Shown: positions 35,208 through 44,603, counted from the stretch's first letter. The stretch is 64,000 nucleotides of DNA from Rhodococcoides kyotonense (GCF_900188125.1 NZ_FZOW01000015.1:90544-154543), one strand, 5' to 3'. Notes: generated by a model from the sequence alone, not told the origin. Program-made: numbers and translations.

Positions 35208-35975
35208 ATGGAACTGAACAACACGTCTGCCCTGGTCTGCGGCGGCGCAGGCGGGTTCGGCGAAGCTACGGTCCGCCGATTGGTTGCAACAGGTGCACAC
35301 GTCGTCATCGCAGACCTCGCCGAGGACAAGGGCAGAGCTCTGGAGGCCGAACTCGGCGCGACAACTCGGTTCGTGTCGACAGACGTCACAGACGAGGACT
35401 CCGTTCGCAATGCCGTCGCGATTGCGGCGGACCTCGCCCCCCTGCGGTCGACTGTCGTCGTTCACGGCGGGCCGGCAGCGGGCCGCCGCATGATCAATCG
35501 CGCGGGAGAACCGTACTCGCTGGACGTTTTTCGGAAGACGGTCGAGATTTTTCTCACCGGAACCTTCAACGTGATGAGTCAGGCCGCTGCAGTGATGAGT
35601 ACGAGCGAACCCGCAGAATCGGGGCAGCGAGGAGTGATCGTCACGACAGCAAGCATCGCCGGGTTCGAGGGACAGGTTGGGCAGACCGACTATTCTGCGG
35701 CCAAAGGCGGTGTCATCGGTTTGACGCTCACCGCTGCGCGCGACCTCGCGCCCGCTGGAGTAAGGGTCATGTGCATCGCACCTGGAACGTTCTTCACACC
35801 CGCGTTTCAGATGGAAGAGGCTGACGCTCAGGCACAATGGGGACCTGGAGTTCCCAACCCGAAGCGAATGGGCAACGTGAACGAGTACGCGCGCCTCGCC
35901 CAAGACATCATCGAGAACGATTACCTGAACGGAACGGTCATTCGCATCGACGGTGCCCTCCGCTTCAACGTCTGA
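35208..35975 (+). CDS. SDR family oxidoreductase, HSD10/3-hydroxyacyl-CoA dehydrogenase-like
   Basis: A 255-residue SDR with an unusual cofactor motif CGGAGGFGEATVRRLVATG, then VVVHGGPAAGRRMINRAG in place of the usual NNAG, TASIAGFEGQVGQTDYSAAK with catalytic serine, tyrosine and lysine, and APGTFFTP. The layout is like type 2 3-hydroxyacyl-CoA dehydrogenases. Following a thiolase gene by 36 bases, it probably oxidises the 3-hydroxyacyl-CoA. AAGGAG precedes the ATG. Confidence 0.88.
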   Translation: MELNNTSALVCGGAGGFGEATVRRLVATGAHVVIADLAEDKGRALEAELGATTRFVSTDVTDEDSVRNAVAIAADLAPLRSTVVVHGGPAAGRRMINRAGEPYSLDVFRKTVEIFLTGTFNVMSQAAAVMSTSEPAESGQRGVIVTTASIAGFEGQVGQTDYSAAKGGVIGLTLTAARDLAPAGVRVMCIAPGTFFTPAFQMEEADAQAQWGPGVPNPKRMGNVNEYARLAQDIIENDYLNGTVIRIDGALRFNV

Positions 35976-36020
35976 CTCGTTCGTTGCCGCTACTCCCCAT
36001 TTGCCGAGAGGTTCCAAACC

Positions 36021-36536
36021 ATGGCACGTTCGATACGCAGCAGAACCTTCGATCTCACGCCCGTCCAACTGCTTCTGCGAATCGCCGTCGGCGGCACGAT
36101 GGTCGCACACGGTGTGAAGCACGGACGCAGCATCGCCGGGACCGCAGGCTGGTTCGGATCCATCGGGTTCAAGCACGCGACGCTGCAGGCACAAGCGAGT
36201 GCTGTCGTCGAGGTCGGGGCAGGTGCTGCACTCGTAGCCGGGGCGGCAACACCCGTCGCGGCCGCGGCCGTCGTAGGCACGATGGCCGTCGCCGCGCATG
36301 CTGTCCACGTTCCCAATGGATTCTTCATCACCTCCGAGGGATGGGAGTACGTCGGCAATCTGTCGGCCGCCGCGGTCACCTTGGCGGCGCTCGGACCAGG
36401 TAGGTGGAGCGTCGACAGGGTGCTCGGAATCGATTCGAAGCTCGGTGGATCGAAGGCCGCGGCATTTGCGACGGCCCTTGGTCTCGTCGCAGCCTGTGGA
36501 CAACTGCTCGCCTTCCACCGGCCGACTTCTCGTTAG
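36021..36536 (+). CDS. DoxX family membrane protein
   Basis: A 171-residue protein with four hydrophobic segments (about residues 14-34, 55-75, 78-98, 117-160). LLLRIAVGGTMVAHGVKH and GWFGSIGFKHATLQ are typical of DoxX proteins. Its exact role is unknown; members are linked to redox or quinone functions in the membrane. GAGAGG precedes the ATG. Its stop overlaps the ribosome site of the MFS gene. Confidence 0.88.
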   Translation: MARSIRSRTFDLTPVQLLLRIAVGGTMVAHGVKHGRSIAGTAGWFGSIGFKHATLQAQASAVVEVGAGAALVAGAATPVAAAAVVGTMAVAAHAVHVPNGFFITSEGWEYVGNLSAAAVTLAALGPGRWSVDRVLGIDSKLGGSKAAAFATALGLVAACGQLLAFHRPTSR

Positions 36537-36550
36537 GAGATCAAACGACA

Positions 36551-38023
36551 ATGACAGTCCGCGACAGCACGACTCCAGCAGAAGACGAGCAGGACACTGC
36601 TCCTGTGAAGGGTGGCGGTGTACTGATCGCGGTCCTGCTCGTCGCCACCTTCGTCGTCATTCTCAACGAGACGATACTGAGTGTTGCGCTGCCCCGGCTC
36701 ATGGTCGATTTGGACGTATCCGCCTCATCTGCGCAATGGTTGACCAGCGGTTTCCTCCTGACGATGGCCATCGTCATTCCTGTCAGCGGATACATCCTGC
36801 AGAGCTTCGACATCAGACCGGTCTTCATCGCCGCGATGACGCTCTTCTCGCTTGGAACATTGCTCTCCGCGTCTGCGCCCGGATTCGAGATCCTCTTGTG
36901 CGGTCGCGTCGTACAGGCCATGGGCACTGGTTTGATGTTCCCACTTCTGATCACCACAATCCTCAACATCGTCCCCCCGCAGTCGCGAGGCCGAATGATG
37001 GGATTGCTCTCGATCGTCGTCTCCGTCGCCCCGGCGCTGGGGCCTACCATCTCCGGATTGATCCTTCAGTCGCTGGATTGGCGTGCGATGTTTTGGATCG
37101 TCCTGCCGGTAGCGGTGTCCGCATTGGCGCTGGGGGCAATTTTCGTTCGCAATGTCACAACCCCTCGCCTCACTCATCTGGACGTCCTGTCGGTGGCACT
37201 GTCCGCGTTGGCATTCGGGGGCGTGGTCTACGGACTCACGCTCATCGGCGAAGCCGCTGCCGGCCACACTCCGATTCCGCCTTGGATACCCTTGGCAGTC
37301 GGACCGATCGCGCTGGTCGTCTTCGTCGCACGCCAGCGTGTACTCGCCAGAACGGAGCGGGCGCTGCTCGATCTGCGGCCCTTCACCCAGATGCCGTTCA
37401 CTCTCTCGGTCGCCCTGCTGTGCGTTATCATGCTGACGTTGTTCGGATCGCTTGTTCTGCTTCCGCTGTACATGCAGAACGTTCTATCGAAAGGCACTCT
37501 GACCACCGGTCTCGCACTTCTTCCGGGTGGATTGACCATGGGGTTGTTCGCACCCGTCGTCGGCAATTTGTTCGATCGATTCGGGCCACGTCCACTGGTT
37601 CTTCCCGGCACCATCGCACTCAGCACTGGCATGTGGACCTTGTCGACCCTCGGAGTGGACTCGACCCTGATCCATGTGATTATCGGACATGTAATTCTCA
37701 GCGTCGGAATAGCATTCGCTTTGACTCCGCTGATGACTACCGCGCTGGGCTCCCTGCCGCGATCCCTGTACTCCCATGGGAGCGCAATCGTCAGTACCGT
37801 CCAGCAAGTGGCAGGAGCGGCGGGAACAGCACTGTTCATCACCTTCTTGACCCGCGGGATCCAATCGACCATCGCGCGAGGCGAGAACGAACAGGTTGCC
37901 GACGCAAATGGTGTCCACGCCGCACTCCTTGCTGGCGGAATCATTTCCCTTCTCGCGGTCGTCGGCGCGCTGGGGCTGTTCGTCATTCGCTTGCCCAGAA
38001 CGGCTACCGTTGTCGCACACTGA
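36551..38023 (+). CDS. MFS transporter, DHA2 (14-TM drug:H+ antiporter) family
   Basis: A 490-residue membrane protein with many hydrophobic helices. LNETILSVALPRLMVDLDVS in helix 1 and GRVVQAMGTGLMFPLL in helix 4 are typical of the DHA2 group. The ATG at 36551 has AGGAG upstream; longer in-frame sequence overlaps DoxX. It could export a toxic intermediate or the substrate. It is in the thiolase operon. Confidence 0.92.
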   Translation: MTVRDSTTPAEDEQDTAPVKGGGVLIAVLLVATFVVILNETILSVALPRLMVDLDVSASSAQWLTSGFLLTMAIVIPVSGYILQSFDIRPVFIAAMTLFSLGTLLSASAPGFEILLCGRVVQAMGTGLMFPLLITTILNIVPPQSRGRMMGLLSIVVSVAPALGPTISGLILQSLDWRAMFWIVLPVAVSALALGAIFVRNVTTPRLTHLDVLSVALSALAFGGVVYGLTLIGEAAAGHTPIPPWIPLAVGPIALVVFVARQRVLARTERALLDLRPFTQMPFTLSVALLCVIMLTLFGSLVLLPLYMQNVLSKGTLTTGLALLPGGLTMGLFAPVVGNLFDRFGPRPLVLPGTIALSTGMWTLSTLGVDSTLIHVIIGHVILSVGIAFALTPLMTTALGSLPRSLYSHGSAIVSTVQQVAGAAGTALFITFLTRGIQSTIARGENEQVADANGVHAALLAGGIISLLAVVGALGLFVIRLPRTATVVAH

Positions 38024-38069
38024 CACACACCTGAGCTGATCGAATCACGCAGTTGGGAGCCGATGGACG

Positions 38070-39050
38070 ATGCAGACGACAGTCACGATCGTCGACCTGG
38101 CGGAGCCATCCCGACATCCGGCCCCGCTCGCGCTCTCGGGCTGCATCGTCGCGGTAGATTCCGCGCCGGAGTGGCAGCTGTCTCCGACTGCCGAGACACT
38201 CGCCTATCTGGCCTCGACGTGCTTGACGACGACAACGCCTCGCGACCGCAGATTCGTTCAGGTTGCGTCCCTACCGCATGCTCTCGATTCCATAGCGAAC
38301 AGGATCGAATCTTCGCCGATGGCCAGCGTGATCTGTGACGACGTTTTGCGTGCCAACGATGGCGTCTTCGATACCCTCGGTGCCATCGTGACCGAATCGC
38401 TGGCATATTCCACGCTGCAATCCGGTCCCGAATTCGCACGATGGCTCGGATTGCAGGGTCCGCGAACTCTCGCCGATCCACCGAATCCCGTGTTGGTGGA
38501 ACGGTCAGGTGGAACCCTGAACATCACACTCAATCAGCCTCGACGACACAACGCGTTCAGCAATACTGTGCGGGCGGGCCTCGTCGACGCTCTCACCGTG
38601 GCAGAACTCGATGCGACCATCACACGAATCGAACTGCGCGGCAACGGCAGATCGTTCTGCAGTGGCGGAGACCTCACCGAATTCGGAACGCTGGTCAATC
38701 CAGTCGCAGCGCATTTCGCTCGCACTAGATACAGCCCTGCGCTGATGCTCGACTCGGCTCGAGCGCGATTGTCGACCGATGTCGTCGCCTACGTACATGG
38801 TTCCACTGTCGGAAGCGGACTCGAGATGGCGTCGTTCTGCGGACGTGTCGTTGCAGATCCATCGACCATGTTCGGCCTCCCCGAATTGAACCTCGGGCTC
38901 ATACCCGGAGCCGGCGGAACCGTCAGCGTTCCTCGACGGATTGGTCGTTGGCGCACCGCATTCCTCGTCCTCAGCGGGTGCACGATAGACGCTGAGACCG
39001 CTCTGAGCTGGGGCCTTGTCGACGCCATTACGTCCCGATTAGTCAAGTAG
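38070..39050 (+). CDS. Enoyl-CoA hydratase/isomerase with N-terminal extension
   Basis: A 326-residue crotonase-fold protein. The crotonase domain begins near residue 140 (VLVERSGGTLNITLNQPRRH), then FCSGGDLTEFG and HGSTVGSGLEMASFCGRVVA, and GLPELNLGLIPGAGGTVSVP. The first 130 residues are unlike normal crotonases and contain no motif I know; they include ETLAYLASTCLTTTTPRDRR. Normal length is about 260, so this is a fusion or a family-specific domain. Last gene of the thiolase operon; GGGAG precedes the ATG. Confidence 0.88.
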   Translation: MQTTVTIVDLAEPSRHPAPLALSGCIVAVDSAPEWQLSPTAETLAYLASTCLTTTTPRDRRFVQVASLPHALDSIANRIESSPMASVICDDVLRANDGVFDTLGAIVTESLAYSTLQSGPEFARWLGLQGPRTLADPPNPVLVERSGGTLNITLNQPRRHNAFSNTVRAGLVDALTVAELDATITRIELRGNGRSFCSGGDLTEFGTLVNPVAAHFARTRYSPALMLDSARARLSTDVVAYVHGSTVGSGLEMASFCGRVVADPSTMFGLPELNLGLIPGAGGTVSVPRRIGRWRTAFLVLSGCTIDAETALSWGLVDAITSRLVK

Positions 39051-39069
39051 ATAGCAATGTCAACAACTT

Positions 39070-39083
39070 GAATTACTTTTCAC
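39070..39083. promoter_or_regulatory. Operator-like site, motif 1
   Basis: TGAATtactTTTCA, one mismatch. It is about 90 bases upstream of the luciferase-like gene at 39171. Confidence 0.4.
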
Positions 39084-39170
39084 TTGTGTGAACCATCACT
39101 CGCAGTTAGGCTGAACTCACCCGCTAGAAGCCATTCGACGCCCCTCTTCGTGGGCGGTACGGAGCACCGT

Positions 39171-40040
39171 ATGAAACTCGCACTCCATCTCAACGACTAT
39201 TCACATCTGGGCACACCCGACCGAATGGGACCCGCAGTGGCGCGGATCGCGCGCACCGCAGAGGACGTCGGCTTCGCCCGCCTCAGTACCACCGACCACT
39301 TGTGGCAGATCAGCCTTATCGGCGAAGAGAACGAACCTATGCTCGAGGCTTACACTGTCCTCGCATTCATTGCCGGGCACACTTCGACCATAGAACTCCA
39401 GACCCTCGTCACGGCGAGTACGTACCGTGCGCCTGGCCTGCTCGCCAAGATCGTGACCACGCTGGATGTGCTGTCGGGCGGACGAGCCTGGCTCGGCATC
39501 GGCACCGGCTGGAACGAGCAGGAGGCCACCGGACTCGGCCTTCCGTTTGACGACCACGACGGCAGATTCCGTCGACTGGAAGAGACGTTGAAGATCGTCC
39601 TGCAGATGTGGAGCGACAGCGAAGACCAATATGTGACCGAGAACTACGTTCTCGGTCAAACGATGAACGTCCCTGCCCCCGTATCGAGCCCGCGTCCGCG
39701 AATCCTCCTCGGCGGAGGCGGCGAACTACGCACCCTCAGACTTGTTGCGCAGTACGCCGATGCGATGAACGTCTGGGGCGGAGAAGAAGCTGGCCAGAAG
39801 ATCTCCCGACTCGAAGAGCGCTGCGCGGAGGTCGGTCGAAACCCCGACGACATCGAAAAGACCGCACTGGTGAATTTCGACATCGAGGGCGAAGGCGGAA
39901 TCGACGCGATACTCAGGGACCTCCAGCGCTTGCACGAACTGGGATTCACAACAGTCTACGGGGCGGTCCCCGACCTCGGGTCCGAAGCCCCGCTTGAGAT
40001 TCTCGGCTCGAAGGTCATCCCGGAGATCACGTCGTGGTGA
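39171..40040 (+). CDS. Luciferase-like (LLM class) F420-dependent-type oxidoreductase
   Basis: A 289-residue TIM-barrel protein. LALHLNDYSHLG, FARLSTTDHLWQ, GGRAWLGIGTGWNEQEATGL and PRILLGGGGELRTLRLVAQY follow the F420-dependent pattern. The ATG at 39171 has GGAG upstream and gives the family N-terminus; the frame is open from 39084. It is followed by an amidohydrolase gene after 63 bases. Confidence 0.88.
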   Translation: MKLALHLNDYSHLGTPDRMGPAVARIARTAEDVGFARLSTTDHLWQISLIGEENEPMLEAYTVLAFIAGHTSTIELQTLVTASTYRAPGLLAKIVTTLDVLSGGRAWLGIGTGWNEQEATGLGLPFDDHDGRFRRLEETLKIVLQMWSDSEDQYVTENYVLGQTMNVPAPVSSPRPRILLGGGGELRTLRLVAQYADAMNVWGGEEAGQKISRLEERCAEVGRNPDDIEKTALVNFDIEGEGGIDAILRDLQRLHELGFTTVYGAVPDLGSEAPLEILGSKVIPEITSW

Positions 40041-40103
40041 CCATCAAATTCCGAACCCACTGATCGGCAACAGATTTCACGTGAATTACCGAAAGGAACA
40101 GCA

Positions 40104-41366
40104 ATGAAGGTCGAAGACATGATCATGCTGAGCATCGACGACCACGTCGTCGAACCGCCCGACATGTTCAAGAACCATGTGCCCGCCAAATGGAAGGACA
40201 AGGCACCCAAGAGCATCGTCGACGAGAACGGCTACGAGCGTTGGTGGTTCCAAGGCAACTCGATGGGCACGATCGGCCTCAACGCCGTCGTCGGATGGCC
40301 CAACGAGGAGTGGGGCCTGAACCCCTCCACTTTCGCCGAAATGCGTCCGGGTGCGTACGACATCCATGAGCGCATTCGCGACATGAATCGAAATGGCATC
40401 GTCGCGTCGATGTGCTTCCCTTCCTTCGCCGGATTCAGCGCCCGGTACTTCCAGGAAGCGAAGGACAAGGACATGGCGCTGATCATGCTCAAGGCCTACA
40501 ACGACTGGCATATCGACGAATGGTGCACCGCCTACCCAGGTCGCATGATTCCGTGCGCCATTCTGCCCGTGTGGGATCCGATCGCGCTCGTCGAAGAAGT
40601 CAAACGCGTTGCGGCCAAGGGCGTCAAAGCCGTTACGATGCCCGAGCTCCCCCATCTTCAAGGACTCCCCAGTTACCACGACCTCGAGTACTGGGGTCCG
40701 TTCATGCAGACTATTTCCGACCTCCGCGTCGTGATGTGCCTGCACATCGGCCAGGGATTCGGCGCCATCAACGGAGCGCCCGACGCACCCCTCGACAACA
40801 TGATAATCCTGGCAACTCAGGTCTCCACCTTCGCAGCACAGGACCTCCTGTGGGGCGGTGCAATGCACAAGTACCCGGACCTCAAGATCGCCTGGTCCGA
40901 GGCCGGAATCGGTTGGATTCCATTCTACCTCGACCGTTGCGACCGTCACTACACGAACCAGCGCTGGCTCGGGCACGATTTCGGCGGCAAGCTGCCGAGC
41001 GAAATCTTCAAAGACCACTCCCTTGCCTGCTACGTCACCGATCCCACCGCACTCAAGGTCCGACACGACATCGGTCTCGATCACATAGCATGGGAGTGCG
41101 ACTACCCGCACTCCGACGCAATCTGGCCTAACGCACCGGAATTCGTGCACGCCGAGATGGAAGGCGTCGGCATACCCGACGACGAGATGAACAAGATTCT
41201 GTACGGAAACTCGTGCCGATTCTTCGACATCGATCCCTTCAAGCACATCTCCAGGGCAGATGCCACCGTTGGTGCTCTCCGCGCGTCGTCTCCTGACGTC
41301 AGCACCGAGATCCGTTCCAAGCACGAGTGGCGCAAGCTTTACGACCTGACTCACGCATCGAAGTAA
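40104..41366 (+). CDS. Amidohydrolase family 2 (ACMSD-like TIM-barrel) protein
   Basis: A 420-residue amidohydrolase. SIDDHVVEPPDMF at residues 10-22 replaces the usual HxH with DDHVVE, as in many actinobacterial members. CLHIGQGFG and the late DHIAWECDYPHSD hold further histidine and aspartate ligands. Family members decarboxylate or hydrolyse ring or acyl compounds. AAAGG precedes the ATG. It is probably co-transcribed with the luciferase-like gene. A terminator follows. Confidence 0.88.
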   Translation: MKVEDMIMLSIDDHVVEPPDMFKNHVPAKWKDKAPKSIVDENGYERWWFQGNSMGTIGLNAVVGWPNEEWGLNPSTFAEMRPGAYDIHERIRDMNRNGIVASMCFPSFAGFSARYFQEAKDKDMALIMLKAYNDWHIDEWCTAYPGRMIPCAILPVWDPIALVEEVKRVAAKGVKAVTMPELPHLQGLPSYHDLEYWGPFMQTISDLRVVMCLHIGQGFGAINGAPDAPLDNMIILATQVSTFAAQDLLWGGAMHKYPDLKIAWSEAGIGWIPFYLDRCDRHYTNQRWLGHDFGGKLPSEIFKDHSLACYVTDPTALKVRHDIGLDHIAWECDYPHSDAIWPNAPEFVHAEMEGVGIPDDEMNKILYGNSCRFFDIDPFKHISRADATVGALRASSPDVSTEIRSKHEWRKLYDLTHASK

Positions 41367-41376
41367 CAAACCCAAA

Positions 41377-41408
41377 TTCGGCCCTCGCTGCTTTCGGCGG
41401 GGGCCGAA
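41377..41408 (+). terminator. Terminator hairpin after the amidohydrolase
   Basis: TTCGGCCC (41377-41384) pairs with GGGCCGAA (41401-41408), and inner CGC/GCG pairs extend the stem. It lies 11 bases after the stop. The following 390 bases up to the SDR show no gene, only the motif-2 site. Confidence 0.7.
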
Positions 41409-41670
41409 CTCATTTGTCGAGACCCCCGCATATCTCGAAAATTCAAGCGCGGGACTGCCGTAAGCGAAACCGGTTCGGCTATGGGGTCGACAACGGGCTC
41501 CCGCATCGGGGGAGCTCGAACAGCACACCGAGGGATTTCCCTTTCGAACGCTGAGATCGTCGAACCGTTCGATGCTGCCTCCGAGCACCGCTTGGACCCT
41601 CTTTCGTGCAGTCTTCTCACCGCCGTCGGCTCGGCCCGACGAACATTCGATTTCTAGGACTCCGCCTCCA

Positions 41671-41696
41671 ACAACCGTACGGTGGTGTACGTTTAA
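41671..41696. promoter_or_regulatory. Operator-like palindrome, motif 2 (site C)
   Basis: Half-sites ACAACCGTAC and GTACGTTTAA with six bases between. It is 108 bases upstream of the SDR at 41804. Confidence 0.65.
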
Positions 41697-41803
41697 CTCA
41701 GTCGGGCGAGGGTCGCGGCAGAGCAACCGCAAGATCCTCGGTCTCGGCCACCCGAACACACTTGCAATCAACACTTTTCACGTATCGAAGGGATGGAACT
41801 TCA

Positions 41804-42571
41804 ATGGAGGGACTCGAAGGAAAGGTTGTCGTCTTCGCAGGAGCAGGCGGCCTTGCGACGGCGACGGCGAAGTTCCTGGGGGCTGGCGGCGCGAAGGTAG
41901 TCGTGAGCGATGTCGTGGCGGAGTCGTCGGAGCGAACAGCCGACGCGGCACGATCTGCGGGCGGGGCAGGCATCTCCACCGTTGCCGACATCTCCGACGT
42001 AGACCAGGTCAAGAGCCTGATCGATCTCGCAATCGCGGAGTACGGCCGAATCGACGGCCTGTTCAACGTGGCGGCCAACATCCACCCCGAGGAAGTCGCC
42101 AAAGACACCCACGTCGTCGACATCGACCTCGCTGCCTGGCAACGCACTATCGATGTCAACCTCACCGGGTACCTGTTAACCCTCAAGTACGCTCTGCCGC
42201 AAATGATTTCAGGGGGTGGAGGTTCGGTCGTGAACACGATCTCCGACGCCGTCTACGCCGGAATGGACGACAAGGTCGCCTACCAGGCCACCAAGGCGGG
42301 AATCACAGCATTGACCAGGCACGTTGCACGCAAGTACGGCAAAGCCGGAGTACGCGCCAACAGTGTGTCTCCCGGCCTCGTCCTTACCGAGCAGACGCTA
42401 CTCAACCTTCCCGAGGACTTCCGCAACTCGTTCATCGCGAGTACGCCTGCACCTCGACTCGGCGTGCCTGACGACATCGGTTCGACGGTTGCATTCCTGA
42501 TGTCCGACCTCTCCGAATGGACCACCGGACAGGTGTTCTGCGTTGACGGCGGCCAGACCATGCGTCCCTAG
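41804..42571 (+). CDS. SDR family oxidoreductase
   Basis: A 255-residue SDR: FAGAGGLATATAKFLGAGG as cofactor motif, FNVAANIHPE in place of NNAG, NTISDAVYAGMDDKVAYQATK with serine, tyrosine and lysine, and TTGQVFCVDGG. The ATG at 41804 has GAAGG upstream; the frame is open from 41606 but that part is unlike SDRs. It has its own promoter region with a motif-2 site and a strong terminator after it. Confidence 0.88.
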   Translation: MEGLEGKVVVFAGAGGLATATAKFLGAGGAKVVVSDVVAESSERTADAARSAGGAGISTVADISDVDQVKSLIDLAIAEYGRIDGLFNVAANIHPEEVAKDTHVVDIDLAAWQRTIDVNLTGYLLTLKYALPQMISGGGGSVVNTISDAVYAGMDDKVAYQATKAGITALTRHVARKYGKAGVRANSVSPGLVLTEQTLLNLPEDFRNSFIASTPAPRLGVPDDIGSTVAFLMSDLSEWTTGQVFCVDGGQTMRP

Positions 42572-42583
42572 CCGGACAGGACT

Positions 42584-42627
42584 CGACCGTGGCCAGGATG
42601 CATCGAGACATGCCCTGGCCACGGTCG
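42584..42627. terminator. Bidirectional terminator hairpin
   Basis: A perfect 14-bp stem: CGACCGTGGCCAGG (42584-42597) and CCTGGCCACGGTCG (42614-42627). It separates the SDR (ends 42571) from the convergent MFS gene (ends 42643). Confidence 0.8.
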
Positions 42628-42642
42628 TCACCATCGGTGAGA

Positions 42643-44265
42643 CTATCGCGGTTCATCCATCCCGAGTGAAGGAGCGCTGTGTCGAATCGCGGACTTGGGC
42701 GCGTCGGCACCCGCAGACCCGACCAATCCCCCCTCGATACCACTGATGTCTTTGTCGACCGAGGCCAGTTCTGCTTCGAGCAACTCCAACTGAGCGGCGT
42801 CGAGAACATCGGTTGGAGCGAACGACTCGGCTCGCGGACGAAGTACCGTCGACAGCACAATCAGGCCGACGATCGCGAGCGCGAGGCATGCTACGAAGAT
42901 TGCGGTGATTGCACCGTTGCTGTAGACCGGAACTCCGCCTGGCCCGGCAAATGCAGAGCGGCCCAGCACAACGAACGCAAGCACCGGCGTCACCGCGCCG
43001 ACCCCCGACAACACCACTTGGACGCCCGACGAGAACGATGCCTGTTCATGAACTGGCGCGGCCGAGATGACCAGATTGGGGATCGAAGCCGCGACGAACC
43101 CAGCGCCGAACCCGATGAGCACAAATCCAACGATCATGTCCACAACATTGTCGTGACGCATTGCGACGTACGCGGTTCCCAAGGCGAGAAACAGTACACC
43201 CGCTCGTCCGATATTCCACGGACCGACTCTCCGAACGAACAATCCGGTGATGATTCCCGCGAGAACTGCGCTGACAGACGAAGGGGTTGTGATCTGCGCC
43301 AGCGCAGTGGCAGATAGCCCGAGTCCGTAGCCACCACCCATGACCGCCGGGGTCAGACCAATGATCGAAGCAAGCGTGATCGTTACCGGCTGAATGCCGT
43401 ATCCGACCGCAGCGACGGCAGAGGCGATCAGAATCCCCCTGCGCCGGAACATACGAACGTCGAGGATAGGTTCCGGGCGTTTCAGTGCGGACAAGACGAA
43501 ACCGACACCGAGCGACAGACCTCCGATGATCAGTCCGAGGGTTCTCGGGTCGGACCAACCCCAGGTGTTACCCAAGCTGATGCCAGTGAGCGTTCCTCCG
43601 ATCGCAGCAGCGATCAGAAACGCGCCGAGTACGTCGATGCGGGACTTGGTTCGAACCTCGGTTTCCTTGGTCGTAATGCTGATGAAGAGCGCCATGGATC
43701 CAACCCAAACGGCACTCAGCACGAACACCGACCTGAAACCCCAATTGTCGATGCATTGACCGACGATAGTGGGCAGCAACGCTGCCAAGGCGCCGGCGCC
43801 GGTGACCGTGATACTCGCCGCGAACGGCACGATCTTCGCCGGATAGACGTCTCGTATCAAGGAGTAACTCAAGAACATCGAAGCAATGAGGAACCCTTCG
43901 AATGTTCGTCCTACGAGCAGCATCCCGAACGACTGCGCACTGGCCGAGATCAAAGACCCGCAGAAGGACAGGAACAGAACCGTGAGCAACATACGACGCT
44001 TGCCGTATCGATCGGCAAGTTTTCCAAAGATTGGCGCTGCGATCGTGCCAGTCAGCGCGTAAGCGGTGAGGATCCAACCGGCTTGGGTGGTCTGGAATTC
44101 CGCGCTGATGTACGGAAGTGCGGTGGTGGCCGTGGTGTAGGCAAGCGTGACGGCCTCGATGAGGAACACGATGCTGAGCAGCGAGAAGACAATCCTCGGT
44201 GTCCAGCCTGCGCCTCGGAAATTGCCTGCTACGGCACCACCGAGACCGGAAGAAGGTGATGGCAA
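42643..44265 (-). CDS. MFS transporter, DHA2-like (14-TM)
   Basis: A 540-residue major facilitator protein. TTALPYISAEFQTTQAGWIL, GKLADRYGKRRMLLTVLFLS and GRTFEGFLIASMFLSYSLIR are typical of helices 1-5. The C-terminus is a 60-residue hydrophilic tail rich in Glu and Asp. I chose TTG at 44265 because GGAGG lies 6 bases upstream; the open frame to 44373 has no ribosome site. A motif-1 site lies 200 bases upstream, and the gene is divergent to the frameshifted esterase. Confidence 0.85.
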   Translation of the reverse strand: MPSPSSGLGGAVAGNFRGAGWTPRIVFSLLSIVFLIEAVTLAYTTATTALPYISAEFQTTQAGWILTAYALTGTIAAPIFGKLADRYGKRRMLLTVLFLSFCGSLISASAQSFGMLLVGRTFEGFLIASMFLSYSLIRDVYPAKIVPFAASITVTGAGALAALLPTIVGQCIDNWGFRSVFVLSAVWVGSMALFISITTKETEVRTKSRIDVLGAFLIAAAIGGTLTGISLGNTWGWSDPRTLGLIIGGLSLGVGFVLSALKRPEPILDVRMFRRRGILIASAVAAVGYGIQPVTITLASIIGLTPAVMGGGYGLGLSATALAQITTPSSVSAVLAGIITGLFVRRVGPWNIGRAGVLFLALGTAYVAMRHDNVVDMIVGFVLIGFGAGFVAASIPNLVISAAPVHEQASFSSGVQVVLSGVGAVTPVLAFVVLGRSAFAGPGGVPVYSNGAITAIFVACLALAIVGLIVLSTVLRPRAESFAPTDVLDAAQLELLEAELASVDKDISGIEGGLVGSAGADAPKSAIRHSAPSLGMDEPR

Positions 44266-44466
44266 GATAGCCCTCCAATATTTGCGGGCGGTGGCTGCCG
44301 CCCAGGGACAGTCCCTTCCGTTGCGGAAGTGACGTGAACGCTGTAGACCCTGCGGGTCTTGCGGTCGTCGCACATCGATCCGACGCCGTGATCGAACTTG
44401 CTCCTTACCTCCGCGAAGCGGATTGCACGCTGCTCACGTCCGAGTGCGTAGCGTGCTTCACAGAAC

Positions 44467-44480
44467 TGAACGTTTATTCA
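44467..44480. promoter_or_regulatory. Operator-like site, motif 1
   Basis: TGAACgtttATTCA, in the 338-base divergent region that also holds a motif-2 site at 44557. It probably controls the MFS gene. Confidence 0.6.
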
Positions 44481-44556
44481 CAGCAAAGATAGACCGTTCA
44501 ATTCGGGAGCGGATCGCTTTGACGAAGTTTCAGTATCAAACATCGAAAATCCAAAA

Positions 44557-44582
44557 CTATCCGTACGCTTACGTACGTTTGA
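44557..44582. promoter_or_regulatory. Operator-like palindrome, motif 2 (site D)
   Basis: Half-sites CTATCCGTAC and GTACGTTTGA with six bases between, ending 21 bases before the esterase ATG at 44604. Confidence 0.7.
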
Positions 44583-44603
44583 TGTCCGATAAAGGAGAAG
44601 CCG

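Noticed and set aside
34347..36551. Open minus-strand frame of 734 codons
   Set aside because: It lies opposite the thiolase, SDR and DoxX genes, which have clear motifs and ribosome sites. The antisense product has no motif; it is a GC-codon shadow.
40086..41774. Open minus-strand frame of 562 codons
   Set aside because: Antisense to the amidohydrolase at 40104-41366; no motif and no ribosome site.
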